Below are positions 35,104 through 43,311 of a DNA stretch of 64,000 bases, piece by piece. Made by a program: the position numbers and the translations under genes. The stretch lies in the NCBI RefSeq assembly GCF_021341785.1, contig NZ_JAJTTF010000005.1, forward strand, positions 124,001 through 188,000, written 5' to 3'. The notes under the pieces are model-generated. The model ran no database searches. It saw nothing but the letters and a program-made list of their open reading frames with translations, and was not told where the DNA came from. The DNA comes from Microbacterium sp. Au-Mic1 (GTDB lineage Bacteria > Actinomycetota > Actinomycetes > Actinomycetales > Microbacteriaceae). Position 1 is the stretch's first letter. Each line of letters starts with the position of its first letter.

Positions 35104-36165
35104 GTGGTCACTCAGCAGTTCGTCGCACCGCCCGCGCGGGCCGCACTGTTCCTCGTCCTCACGGTGAACGAGGGCAGCGAGGAGGTCGTCCGCGACGTCC
35201 TCGCCGATCTCTCCAGCATCACGCGCTCGGTGTCGTTCCGGATCCCGGACGACCAGCTGAACTGCGTGCTCGGCATCGGCGCCGAGTTCTGGGATCGGAT
35301 GTTCGCGTTGCCCCGTCCGAAGGGCCTGCATCCGTTCGTGCCGTTGCACGGCCCGCGGCACAGCGCCCCTGCAACCCCGGGTGATCTGCTGCTGCATGTG
35401 CGCGCCCACCACATGGACGTGTGCTTCGAGCTGTCCCGTCAGGTCATGAACAGGCTGCGCGGCCATGCCGTGGTCGTCGACGAGACCCATGGCTTCAAGT
35501 ACTTCGATGAGCGGGATCTGCTCGGCTTCGTGGACGGCACGGAGAACCCCGAGGGTGCCGCCGCGCCGGCCGCCGTGCTCGTGGCGGATGAGGATCCGGA
35601 CTACGCGGGCGGCAGTTACGTGATCGTGCAGAAGTACACGCACGACCTGGAGACCTGGGGCGCGCTGCCCATCGAGGAGCAGGAGCGCGTGATCGGGCGC
35701 AGCAAGCTCGAAGACGTCGAGATGCCCGATGCGGTCAAACCGGTCAACTCTCACGTGCACCTCAACACAGTCATCGACGCCGACGGTGTGCAGCGCCAGA
35801 TCCTGCGCGACAACATGCCGTTCGGCGAGCTCGGCACCGACGAGTTCGGCACATACTTCATCGGCTACGCGGCGGATCCGGGCGTGATCGAGCAGATGCT
35901 GCGCAACATGTTCCTGGGCAGCCCGCCCGGCAACACCGATCGGATCCTGGACTTCTCCACCGCCCGCACGGGCACGCTGTTCTTCACACCCACGGTCGAC
36001 TTCCTCGACGATGTGCCGCCGGGGCCCGGTTCGGCATCGGCGACCGCGGAGGTCGTCCCGGTCGACGCTCCGTCCGCCACCGCCGACCCCGCTGACGCCG
36101 ACTCCGACGCCGAGGTGAAGGCGGACCTGGGCATCGGCGGGCTCCGAAGCCCCGCCGCGCACTGA
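35104..36165 (+). CDS. DyP-type peroxidase (class B) with encapsulin-targeting tail
   Basis: Heme peroxidase of 353 residues. The catalytic Asp lies in GFVDGTENP (about 144), the proximal heme His in NSHVHLNT (about 218-220), and the distal Arg/Asn in ILRDNMPFGE. A disordered Ala/Asp/Pro-rich linker from about residue 300 leads to the C-terminal DLGIGGLRSPAAH. This matches the LGIGSL-type peptide that loads cargo into encapsulins. Start GTG follows GGAGGGGACGGATCC. The next gene is the encapsulin shell. Oxidises dyes or phenolic compounds with peroxide; physiological substrate unknown. Confidence 0.95.
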   Translation: MVTQQFVAPPARAALFLVLTVNEGSEEVVRDVLADLSSITRSVSFRIPDDQLNCVLGIGAEFWDRMFALPRPKGLHPFVPLHGPRHSAPATPGDLLLHVRAHHMDVCFELSRQVMNRLRGHAVVVDETHGFKYFDERDLLGFVDGTENPEGAAAPAAVLVADEDPDYAGGSYVIVQKYTHDLETWGALPIEEQERVIGRSKLEDVEMPDAVKPVNSHVHLNTVIDADGVQRQILRDNMPFGELGTDEFGTYFIGYAADPGVIEQMLRNMFLGSPPGNTDRILDFSTARTGTLFFTPTVDFLDDVPPGPGSASATAEVVPVDAPSATADPADADSDAEVKADLGIGGLRSPAAH

Positions 36166-36191
36166 CACCCACTCAGCGAAAGGTCGCAGAC

Positions 36192-36992
36192 ATGGACAAC
36201 CTCCACCGCAGGCTCGCGCCGATCTCCTCGGCCGCGTGGGACCAGATCGACGACGAGGCGCGGCGCACCTTCATCACCCGGATCGCCGGGCGTCGCGTCG
36301 TGGACGTGCCGGAACCGGGCGGGACAGCACTGTCGGCGGTCGGCACGGGGCACGTCGAGACCATCGACGCTCCCTCGCCGGCCGTGCAGGCGCGGCGCCG
36401 GCGGGTGCAGCCGCTGATCGAGCTGCGCGCCGAGTTCACCGTCACCCGCGACGCCGTCGACGACGTCGACCGCGGTGCGCAGGATTCCGACTGGCAGCCG
36501 GTGAAGGACGCCGTGGAGGCGCTGGCCACGGCGGAGGACACGCTGGTCTTCGCCGGCTCCGACGCGGCCGGCGTGCAGGGCATCGTGGCGAACAGCTCGA
36601 ACGCGACGATCCCGGTACCCGCGGATGCGCGCGAGCTGCCGGCGGCGGTCGCGCAGGCACTCACGGTGCTGCGCACCGTAGGGGTGCAGGGCCCGTACGC
36701 GCTGCTGCTCTCGGCCCAGCTGTACACGGCGGCCTCCGAGACGGTCGACCACGGCTACCCGGTGCACGAGCACCTGCGCCGGCTGCTCGGCGATGACGGC
36801 ACCATCGTGTTCGCACCCGCGCTGGAGGGGGCGATCGTGCTCACGATGCGCGGCGGCGACTTCGCGCTCACTCTCGGCCAGGACGTCGCGATCGGCTACC
36901 TCGCGCACGACGCGGACGGGATCCGGCTGTACGCGCAGGAATCGGTGACGTTCTCGGCGTACACGTCCGAGGCCAGCGTCATCCTGCGGTGA
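36192..36992 (+). CDS. Encapsulin shell protein (linocin M18 family, family 1)
   Basis: Shell protein of 266 residues, normal for T=1 family 1 encapsulins with the HK97 fold. It starts MDNLHRRLAPISSAAWDQID and contains DDVDRGAQDSDWQPVKDAVE, EDTLVFAGSDAAGVQGI, VQGPYALLLSAQLYTAASET and ends YAQESVTFSAYTSEASVIL. Subunits assemble into a compartment of about 24 nm that encloses the DyP peroxidase encoded 26 bp upstream. Related proteins were first described as bacteriocins (linocin) or proteases; the compartment role is now established. Confidence 0.96.
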   Translation: MDNLHRRLAPISSAAWDQIDDEARRTFITRIAGRRVVDVPEPGGTALSAVGTGHVETIDAPSPAVQARRRRVQPLIELRAEFTVTRDAVDDVDRGAQDSDWQPVKDAVEALATAEDTLVFAGSDAAGVQGIVANSSNATIPVPADARELPAAVAQALTVLRTVGVQGPYALLLSAQLYTAASETVDHGYPVHEHLRRLLGDDGTIVFAPALEGAIVLTMRGGDFALTLGQDVAIGYLAHDADGIRLYAQESVTFSAYTSEASVILR

Positions 36993-37002
36993 GGGCGCGG
37001 CG

Positions 37003-37383
37003 TTGACCACGACGGGCGGAGCGGGAGCAGAGGTCCGGGTGCGTCGCATCTACGACCCGCCGGGGCCGGACGACGGCGCTCGGGTCCTGGTGGACCGGCT
37101 GTGGCCGCGCGGGGTGAGCAAGGAGCGCGCCGACCTGCGGGAGTGGTGCAAGGACGTGTCTCCATCCACCGCGCTGCGGCGGTGGTACGGGCACGACCCG
37201 GAGAAGTTCGCCGAGTTCGCGCGCCGCTATCGTGCGGAGCTGGGGGCACCGGGACCGGCTGCAGCGCTGGCGGGCCTGCGCGTGCTCGTGCGCGAGGGGC
37301 CGGTGACGTTGCTGACCGCGGCCAAGCGAGCCGACATCAGTGAGGCCACGGTGCTGCAGGAACTGCTGAGCGAGTCTGTCTGA
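37003..37383 (+). CDS. DUF488 family protein
   Basis: A 126-residue protein of the DUF488 (YeaO-like) family. It has VRRIYDPPGPDDGARVLVDR, LWPRGVSKERADLREWCKDV and RRWYGHDPEKFAEFARRY. It starts at TTG (37003) after GAGGGCG; a GTG inside is possible. It begins 10 bases after the encapsulin stop, so transcription with the peroxidase compartment is likely, though a functional link is unproven. Confidence 0.85.
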   Translation: MTTTGGAGAEVRVRRIYDPPGPDDGARVLVDRLWPRGVSKERADLREWCKDVSPSTALRRWYGHDPEKFAEFARRYRAELGAPGPAAALAGLRVLVREGPVTLLTAAKRADISEATVLQELLSESV

Positions 37384-37419
37384 TTTCGGGCGTCCGGCCG
37401 ATCTGGTCGGGGTCGTGGT

Positions 37420-38829
37420 TCAGAACGGTGCGTTCGCGTCGGGTGGCGGCGGATACGGGTCTTCGATGGTGAAGGCCACCGGCGCGGGCGGCTTGTCGAT
37501 GTAGGTGGATCCGGCCGGGCTGGTCCACTCGAGGACCCCGGCGCCGCGTTGCTTCACCTTCCAGGCGGTTTGATGCTTCAACACGTGGTGCCTTCGGCAG
37601 AGCCCGCCGAGGTTGCCTTCCTCAGTCGGGCCTCCGCATGCGGCGTCCACGGTGTGGTCGAGGTCGTGTGCTGTGGGTGGGAATCCGCAGGTGGGGAACC
37701 GGCATCGGGAGTCCCTCGCATGCAGCAGCCGGCGGAGGTTGGTGTTGGGTCGGTAGTGGTCCACGGCGAGGACCGCCCCAGTAACCGGGTGGGTGAGCAC
37801 CCGTTCCCACGCGAAGGTTCCGCCGGCGAGGATCCGGGCCGTGTCGGTGTCGATGGCCTGTCCACCGGCGAGTTCCCCGGGCAGCTCGCGCCGGATCCCG
37901 AACGCGGCACCCGGGCCTGCACTCGCAGTATCGACGACCATCATCGTGAGCACGGGGATCGTGACTTCGACCCGAGCCTGGATCGCCCCGAGCAAGCCGG
38001 AGGTCGTGTCGTGTCCGAGCGGGGAACCGGTGAGGAGGGTGTCGGCGCACAGGTCCGCACGGAGCTGGTCGATGGTGCGGTCATCGCCCGGATCTCCCAG
38101 AGCATCCGGACCAGGATCCACGTCCGCGGTGGCATCTTTCGCCGACTGGGCGTTCGCGACCTGCACCGACCGGGACTGCTGGCTGAGCCGATCGTAGATC
38201 CCGTCCACGACCGCCGCGGCGTGGATCAGCCCAAGCATCTTCTGCCTGTCCGGGAGATCCTCTCGCCACACGCGACGGTTCTCCTGCGCGTCTCGGTGCC
38301 GGTCCGTGAGCGACCGCGGCGAGAGCCGCTCGGCGACCCGTTCCACGACCCGCTTGGCCCGGTGCGGTGTCTCACCGATGCATGCGGCGACCGCCGCCCG
38401 CTCGAACTCGCCCCGCACTTCATCGCTGTCCAAGCGCGCTCCGGCATCCTGAATCAGGCGCACGTGCGCGGCGTTGATCCGCGCGTCCGTGAACGCCTGC
38501 ATCGCGGCCGGGTACCGGGTCATCAGCTCGGAGGCTCGCAGCATGCGGGCCTGCACGACTCGGTCGGACATGTGCAGCACTGCCGCGAGTTCCGCCGCAA
38601 CGGATCGTGCAGCGAGGTCGGCCGACTCGCCCCGCGCAGCAGAGCCCACCTCTGCGGCGAGGTGTTCGGCGAGCCGCTGCGCGACCGCGAGCTGTGCCTC
38701 CTTCACCGCCTGCAACCGGACGATCGACGCTTCCGTGTCCGCCACCATCGACGTCAACGCGGCCAGCACGACGACCGGATCCACCGGGTCCACCCCGGGA
38801 TCAAGAACCGTGCCGGTCGAACTCGTCAT
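37420..38829 (-). CDS. DUF222 / HNH endonuclease domain protein (13E12 type)
   Basis: A 469-residue protein combining a long helical DUF222 region (about 20-330; VQARMLRASELMTRYPAAMQ, AHVRLIQDAGARLD) and a C-terminal HNH domain. The HNH domain has CRFPTCGFPPTAHDLDHTVD and LCRRHHVLKHQTAWKVK. Proteins of this 13E12 group occur in many copies in actinobacteria; their function is not established and mobility is only suspected. ATG at 38829 is chosen over a TTG at 38841. No flanking repeats were seen. Confidence 0.9.
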   Translation of the reverse strand: MTSSTGTVLDPGVDPVDPVVVLAALTSMVADTEASIVRLQAVKEAQLAVAQRLAEHLAAEVGSAARGESADLAARSVAAELAAVLHMSDRVVQARMLRASELMTRYPAAMQAFTDARINAAHVRLIQDAGARLDSDEVRGEFERAAVAACIGETPHRAKRVVERVAERLSPRSLTDRHRDAQENRRVWREDLPDRQKMLGLIHAAAVVDGIYDRLSQQSRSVQVANAQSAKDATADVDPGPDALGDPGDDRTIDQLRADLCADTLLTGSPLGHDTTSGLLGAIQARVEVTIPVLTMMVVDTASAGPGAAFGIRRELPGELAGGQAIDTDTARILAGGTFAWERVLTHPVTGAVLAVDHYRPNTNLRRLLHARDSRCRFPTCGFPPTAHDLDHTVDAACGGPTEEGNLGGLCRRHHVLKHQTAWKVKQRGAGVLEWTSPAGSTYIDKPPAPVAFTIEDPYPPPPDANAPF

Positions 38830-39062
38830 ACCCCGATTCAACCCGGGGCCACCGACATTCCACAGGCGAAAAGGACCAGATCAGGTCAGGAAAATATCAC
38901 GAAACGATCACAAGATCGAGCCGTCGGCGACGGCCGTTTCAGGGGGCGTCGAAACGACCGACCTGCGGGCGTTCCTCCCGTGTTCGACCCGCTCAGGGAC
39001 ACGCGGGGCGTGTGAAATCGCCTGTGCGCGCCCTCGCGGGATGCGCTCCGGGCCGTGCGTCG

Positions 39063-39233
39063 CTACTCGCGGACGTCGCCGCTGTCCGGCTCGAACCGCT
39101 CCTCCAGCCGCTCGTCGGGTTCGAACGAGGCGTCGTCCGTCTCGCTGTCCTCGACTGCGGCCGCTGCCTGCTCCTTCGCCCCTTCGAGCGCTGCTTCCTC
39201 GCGCTTCTCCTCGCGCCGCTTCTCTCCGAACAT
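39063..39233 (-). CDS. Small charged protein (56 aa)
   Basis: A 56-residue ORF beginning MFGEKRREEKREEAALEGAK and ending FEPDSGDVRE, with a basic-acidic helix followed by an acidic tail. ATG at 39233 has a good ribosome site, GAGGAGACGCG. No family recognised. Probably expressed alone; gaps of more than 200 bp lie on both sides. Confidence 0.55.
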   Translation of the reverse strand: MFGEKRREEKREEAALEGAKEQAAAAVEDSETDDASFEPDERLEERFEPDSGDVRE

Positions 39234-39550
39234 CGCGTCTCCTCAGGTCGGGCCGTCGCGGCCACCCTACGCCCGACGGACCCCCGCGGTCTGCGACCGG
39301 CGTGCTGCGGCACAGCAGCCGTCGTCGCGGGGCCCAAGGTCTGCGCGGCGACACCGTGCAGGCCCCCGTGCTCGACGGGACGTGACAAGACGGGGCGCGA
39401 CAAGGGCGCCATGTGGGCCGTCGTTCGCGCCGGATCCGCGCCGTGGCGACCGGTGCCGAGTCCGAGGGCGTCGGGTACGCTGGCCCGAGCGTCGCGTGCC
39501 GGTGGCAGACCGTGTCAGGCATGGAGGCGCCGGATGGAAGGAGCGTGACG
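39234..39550. other. Non-coding stretch before the hemerythrin leader
   Basis: About 317 bp with no convincing reading frame. It should hold promoters for the flanking divergent genes. I see only short G/C repeats (GACAAGACGGGGCGCGACAA near 39384) and nothing that I can name. Confidence 0.4.
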
Positions 39551-39586
39551 ATGCTCTCGTCGCACCCTTCGTTCTCGCGTGACTGA
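39551..39586 (+). CDS. Leader peptide ORF overlapping the hemerythrin start
   Basis: An 11-codon ORF (MLSSHPSFSRD) with an excellent ribosome site, AAGGAG seven bases before ATG. It stops at 39586, 7 bases beyond the GTG of the hemerythrin gene in another frame. Ribosomes ending here could start the downstream GTG, which has no ribosome site of its own. Alternatively it marks a wrong start or a sequencing frameshift. Confidence 0.45.
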   Translation: MLSSHPSFSRD

Positions 39587-40046
39587 GCGCGAGACGACCA
39601 GGCTCGTCGCCTGGAGCAATGAACTCCGTCGGGCGCATGCCCGGCTGCGAGAGGCCCTCGCCCTCGTGCGCGCCGGAGTGCGCGGAACGGATCCGCAGCA
39701 GCCCACGCGGGATCTGCTGCTGCACTGCCGCGGATTCTGCACGGCCCTCGATCAGCACCATCGCGGCGAGGACCGAGCGTTGTTCCCGGCGATCGAGGCC
39801 GCGCACCCCGAGCTCGCCCCGGTGCTGCGCACGCTCTCGGAGGATCACGCCATGATCGACGTGCTGCTCACGTCGCTGGCCGCCGCCGTCGACGGCGAGG
39901 TGCCGCCGGACGACATCGACCGGCACCTCGACGGCATCGGCGCGATCATGGAGAGCCATTTCGCCTTCGAGGAACGGCAGCTGCTGCACGTGCTGGAGGC
40001 GCTCGCGCTCGACGCGGATCCGCGCGACGTGCTCGGCCGGCTCTGA
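39579..40046 (+). CDS. Hemerythrin HHE domain protein
   Basis: 155-residue four-helix protein with the His/Glu ligand pattern of hemerythrin-like domains. His occurs in LRRAHARLREAL, CTALDQHHRGEDRALFPAI, SEDHAMIDVL and MESHFAFEERQLLHVL. Likely binds a di-iron centre and O2, NO or another redox signal in the cytosol. GTG at 39579 is the only sensible start but lacks a ribosome site; a small ORF overlaps it. Confidence 0.85.
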   Translation: MTERETTRLVAWSNELRRAHARLREALALVRAGVRGTDPQQPTRDLLLHCRGFCTALDQHHRGEDRALFPAIEAAHPELAPVLRTLSEDHAMIDVLLTSLAAAVDGEVPPDDIDRHLDGIGAIMESHFAFEERQLLHVLEALALDADPRDVLGRL

Positions 40047-40120
40047 CACGCGGGGGCTGCTCGACCATGCTCGCGGTCCCGACGACGGTGGGCGCGTCGC
40101 AGCGGCTCCGAGCCGGCGAG

Positions 40121-40882
40121 TCAGAACGCGGCTCCCACCTCCGCGGCACGGGCGGCAGCCTGCGCGGGAGTGCTCTGCACCAGCGGGCCGTGGCCGGGGA
40201 GCACGAACCGAGCGGCGACGGGGCTCAACCGCGCAAGAGCCAATGCGGCGCCGGACGGGGATCCGTGGAACACGCTCGGCAGCAGCTGAGGGCCGTGCAG
40301 GCCGCTCGTGGGGTGGGCCGTCACGAGCGCGTCGCCGGCGACGAGCACATCGTGCGCGGGCAGGAGGTAGGCGGTGTGACCGCGTGTGTGCCCGGGAAGC
40401 GGCACCGGGACGATCTCGACGCCGAAGCGCCCGCGCGCCTCTGCGGCGTCCGGGAAGGCGCTCACTGCGGCGACCGGCGCGGCCGACTTCCCTCCCGCTC
40501 TGATCGCGTGCAGCGCCCAGCGCAGCACGCCGCGGCGGAACAGGTGCGGGATCAGATCGGGCACGGCGACCTGCTCCAGGATCTGCCTGCGGATGTTCGG
40601 CAACTCTGCGGGATCGGAGTACACGGGGCAGCCGGCCTCGGCGGCCAGCGCGGCGGCGTTGCCGAGGTGGTCCCCGTGGCCGTGCGTGAGCAGGATCGCG
40701 GTCAGATCCGGGATGGCGTAGCCCGCCTCGCGCAGGCTCGCCCTGACGGCGTCCGCATCGCCCGGATAACCGGTGTCGATGAGCACGGCGCCCTCGGTGC
40801 CGGCGATGATGACCCAGTTCACCGACGGACCCTGCACGAAGAAGACGCCGTCGACGGGCGAGGACAGGCGGTACGAGCTCAC
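40121..40882 (-). CDS. MBL fold metallo-hydrolase
   Basis: A 253-residue metallo-beta-lactamase fold hydrolase with zinc motif THGHGDHLG (His67, His69, Asp71, His72). The later metal ligands are GHTRGHTAYLLP and LVAGDALVTAHP, and RFVLPGHGPLV is near the end. This is the glyoxalase II/lactonase-like arrangement; substrate unknown. Stands alone on the minus strand. Confidence 0.88.
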   Translation of the reverse strand: MSSYRLSSPVDGVFFVQGPSVNWVIIAGTEGAVLIDTGYPGDADAVRASLREAGYAIPDLTAILLTHGHGDHLGNAAALAAEAGCPVYSDPAELPNIRRQILEQVAVPDLIPHLFRRGVLRWALHAIRAGGKSAAPVAAVSAFPDAAEARGRFGVEIVPVPLPGHTRGHTAYLLPAHDVLVAGDALVTAHPTSGLHGPQLLPSVFHGSPSGAALALARLSPVAARFVLPGHGPLVQSTPAQAAARAAEVGAAF

Positions 40883-41030
40883 GTCGTCACTCTACGGTCA
40901 GGCCCGGACGGATCCGGATCCCTCTCGATCCGAGACATTCGGGAGGAGGATGTCGATCAGCGGATCCGTCGATCGTCATCATGGTGTCGACGGTCATCGG
41001 GACATCGACAACCTCGCGAAAGGACCGATC

Positions 41031-41417
41031 ATGCGTTACACGCTTCTGCTGCAGTACCCCGAGATGAGTGCCGAGGATCTCGGGCCGGAGGTGCTCGCCG
41101 AGGGCATGCGCGCCTTCGACCTCTACGCCAAGGCGCTCGATGAGGCGGGGGTGCTGCGCAGCGCCGAGGTGCTGCATCCTTCCGCCGCGACCACGACCGT
41201 GCGCGTGCGCGACGGTCAGCCCGTCATCCAGGACGGGCCGTTCGCCGACACCAAGGAGCAGCTCGGCGGCACCTTCGTGATCGAGGTCGACGACCTCGAC
41301 GCCGCGATCGCGTGGGCGGCGCAGGCGCCGTCCGTCGAATGGGGCGCCGTCGAGGTGCGGCCCGTGGCGACGCGGTTCGCGGACGGAGCATGGCAGGGCG
41401 CCTCGCCGGTGCAGTGA
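41031..41417 (+). CDS. YCII-related protein (DGPF family), partner of the ECF sigma factor
   Basis: A 128-residue YCII-fold protein with the eponymous motif QDGPFADTKEQLGGTFVIEV. ATG at 41031 follows AAAGGA. Genes of this DGPF group are characteristically found next to ECF42-type sigma factors, as here with one starting 178 bp downstream. Their biochemical role is unknown; they may belong to the sigma factor's regulon or signal path. Confidence 0.88.
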   Translation: MRYTLLLQYPEMSAEDLGPEVLAEGMRAFDLYAKALDEAGVLRSAEVLHPSAATTTVRVRDGQPVIQDGPFADTKEQLGGTFVIEVDDLDAAIAWAAQAPSVEWGAVEVRPVATRFADGAWQGASPVQ

Positions 41418-41470
41418 TCACCGCATCGGGTGGTCGGCACCGCCGTGTGGCCGCGAGACCTAACCTGAGG

Positions 41471-41503
41471 CCCGAGACCGCCGATGGTATCGGCGGTCTC
41501 GGG
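41471..41503 (+). terminator. Hairpin after the YCII gene
   Basis: CCCGAGACCGCCGA at 41471-41484 pairs perfectly with TCGGCGGTCTCGGG at 41490-41503. Located 54 bases after the stop. No T tract, as often in high-GC terminators. It could reduce read-through into the sigma factor gene. Confidence 0.65.
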
Positions 41504-41544
41504 ACGGAAGTTCGGTCTCGCGATTCTCACGCGGATCCGGACGC

Positions 41545-41574
41545 GGACTCGGATCCGGGTCTGCGTCCGAGTCC
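41545..41574 (+). promoter_or_regulatory. Inverted repeat before the sigma factor gene
   Basis: GGACTCGGA (41545-41553) and TCCGAGTCC (41566-41574) form a nine-base inverted repeat, ending 21 bases before the ATG and directly ahead of the ribosome site CCAGGAGG. It may be a leader hairpin that limits translation or an operator. Confidence 0.45.
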
Positions 41575-41595
41575 CGCCCCGTCCCAGGAGGCGAC

Positions 41596-42660
41596 ATGAG
41601 TACGGCCGATGAGGCACGGACCGCGGCCGAGCGCGCGGTCCGCGCCTCGTACGGGCGGCTCGTCGCGCTCCTCGCAGGAGGGACCGGTGATCTGGCGCTC
41701 GCCGAGGACTGCCTCGCCGACGCCCTCGAACGCGCACTGCGCACCTGGCCCGACGCCGGAGTGCCCGACAACCCGGAAGGATGGCTGCTCACCGTGGCCC
41801 GCAACAGACTCCGCGACGTGTGGGGCTCCGCGGCGCGCCGCACCAGCGCCCCGCTCGACGACGCGTCGGTGGGCGGCATGGGCGCCGGGCTCGACGTCGA
41901 GGCGTTCGTGGAACGCGGCGAGTCGATCCCGGACCGGCGCCTGGAACTGCTGTTCGCATGCGCTCATCCGGCGATCGATCAGAGCATCCGCACCCCGCTC
42001 ATGCTGCAGACCGTGCTCGGCTTCGACGCGGCTCAGGTGGCGCGCGCGTTCGACGTCGAGCCCGCGGCCATGGCGCAGCGCCTCGTGCGGGCCAAGCGCA
42101 AGATCCGCGACGCCGGGATCCGCTTCGCCCTGCCGACGCGCGGCGACATGCCCGCCCGCACGACCGCGGTGCTCGAGGCGATTTACGGCGCGTACGCGCT
42201 GGACTGGCTCGGTCGGCACGACGACGTGCGCACCTCGCTCGCCGATGAGGCGCGCTGGCTCGCCGTGCTCACCGCGACGCTGCTCGACACGGATGCCGAG
42301 GCGTGGGGGCTGGCGGCGCTGCTCACGCTCGCTCAGTCCCGCGCGCCTGCACGGCACACCACGGCGCCCGGCGATCGGTGGCCCGCGCTGGACGAGCAGG
42401 ATCCGGCGCTCTGGGACGCCGCACTCATCGCCGAGGGCGAGGCGCTGCTGCATCGGGCGGCGCGGCTCAGCGGCATCGCCGGCGGCGCGGAGCCCGGCCG
42501 CTTCCAGCTCGAGGCGGCGATCCAGTCGGTGCACTGCGACCGCGCCCGCACCGGGGTGACCGACCGGGCCGCGCTGCTGCGGCTCTACCGCGGACTGGTG
42601 CGGATCGCCCCGACCCGCGGGGCGGTCGAGGCGCTCGCCGCGGTCGAGGGACGAGAGTAA
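41596..42660 (+). CDS. ECF RNA polymerase sigma factor (ECF42-like, with C-terminal TPR-like extension)
   Basis: A 354-residue sigma factor, longer than ordinary ECFs. The sigma2 region is DLALAEDCLADALERALRTW with NPEGWLLTVARNRLRDVW, and sigma4 is RTPLMLQTVLGFDAAQVARA with QRLVRAKRKIRDAGIRF. A helical extension of about 180 residues (ALDWLGRHDDVRTSLADEAR, AIQSVHCDRA) follows, as in the ECF42/DUF6596 group. That group has no anti-sigma factor, and the extension is thought to control activity. Paired with the DGPF/YCII gene upstream. Confidence 0.92.
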   Translation: MSTADEARTAAERAVRASYGRLVALLAGGTGDLALAEDCLADALERALRTWPDAGVPDNPEGWLLTVARNRLRDVWGSAARRTSAPLDDASVGGMGAGLDVEAFVERGESIPDRRLELLFACAHPAIDQSIRTPLMLQTVLGFDAAQVARAFDVEPAAMAQRLVRAKRKIRDAGIRFALPTRGDMPARTTAVLEAIYGAYALDWLGRHDDVRTSLADEARWLAVLTATLLDTDAEAWGLAALLTLAQSRAPARHTTAPGDRWPALDEQDPALWDAALIAEGEALLHRAARLSGIAGGAEPGRFQLEAAIQSVHCDRARTGVTDRAALLRLYRGLVRIAPTRGAVEALAAVEGRE

Positions 42661-42675
42661 CACGCCACCGCGCCG

Positions 42676-43311
42676 TCAGCGGGCCGTGTCCAGCAGTCCC
42701 CGGCGGAACCCTTCGGCCACCGCCGAGGCGCGATCGCCGACGCCGAGCTTGGCGTAGATGCTGAGCAGGTGCGTCTTGACCGTGCCCTCGCTGACGTGCA
42801 GGCGGTCTCCGGCGGCGCGGTTGGTCGCACCGTCGGCGATGAGACCCAGGATCTCGAGTTCGCGCGGCGTGAGCAGGCTCGCCTCCGGCGCGCGCACGCG
42901 GCCGACCAGACGCGAGGCCACCTCGGGCGCGAGCACCGTCCTGCCGGCCGCCGCTCCGCGGATCGCCGCCAGCAGCTCGTCGCGCGAGGCGTCCTTGAGC
43001 AGGTATCCCGTGGCTCCGGCCGCGATCGCGGGCAGCACGTCGGCATCCGCGTCGAAGGTGGTCAGCACCACGACCCGGCTGCCGATACCGCGACGTGCGA
43101 ACTCCCGCAGCGCGGCGACGCCGTCCATCCGCGGCATCCGCAGGTCCATCAGCACCACATCGGGGGCGAGCACCTCAGCCAGGGCGACAGCCTCGGCGCC
43201 GTCCGATGCCTCACCGACGACCTCGATTCCCTCCGCGGATCCGACCATGCCGACGATGCCGTCGCGCACCACCGGGTGATCGTCGACGACGAGCAGTGTG
43301 AGCGCGCTCAT
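42676..43311 (-). CDS. LuxR/NarL family response regulator
   Basis: 211 residues. Receiver domain with acidic pair DD (10-11), Asp56 in VVLMDLRMPRMDG and a C-terminal LuxR helix-turn-helix (LTPRELEILGLIADGATNRA, then VSEGTVKTHLLSIYAKLGV). Its ATG overlaps the stop of the kinase by four bases. Together they form a typical NarL-type two-component system of unknown stimulus; targets may include the small membrane protein encoded upstream. Confidence 0.93.
   Translation of the reverse strand: MSALTLLVVDDHPVVRDGIVGMVGSAEGIEVVGEASDGAEAVALAEVLAPDVVLMDLRMPRMDGVAALREFARRGIGSRVVVLTTFDADADVLPAIAAGATGYLLKDASRDELLAAIRGAAAGRTVLAPEVASRLVGRVRAPEASLLTPRELEILGLIADGATNRAAGDRLHVSEGTVKTHLLSIYAKLGVGDRASAVAEGFRRGLLDTAR

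Noticed and set aside
34933..36168. Extended open frame continuing upstream of the MmyB-type regulator, antisense to the peroxidase
   Set aside because: The homologous sequence starts at GTG 34932; upstream codons are the mirror of the DyP gene.
36192..36992. Encapsulin gene as a bacteriocin (linocin) or phage capsid remnant
   Set aside because: It is next to a DyP peroxidase with a loading peptide and no phage genes, so it is a nanocompartment shell.
37420..38829. DUF222/HNH gene as proof of a mobile element
   Set aside because: No flanking repeats, integrase or composition change; such genes are common chromosomal repeats in Actinobacteria.
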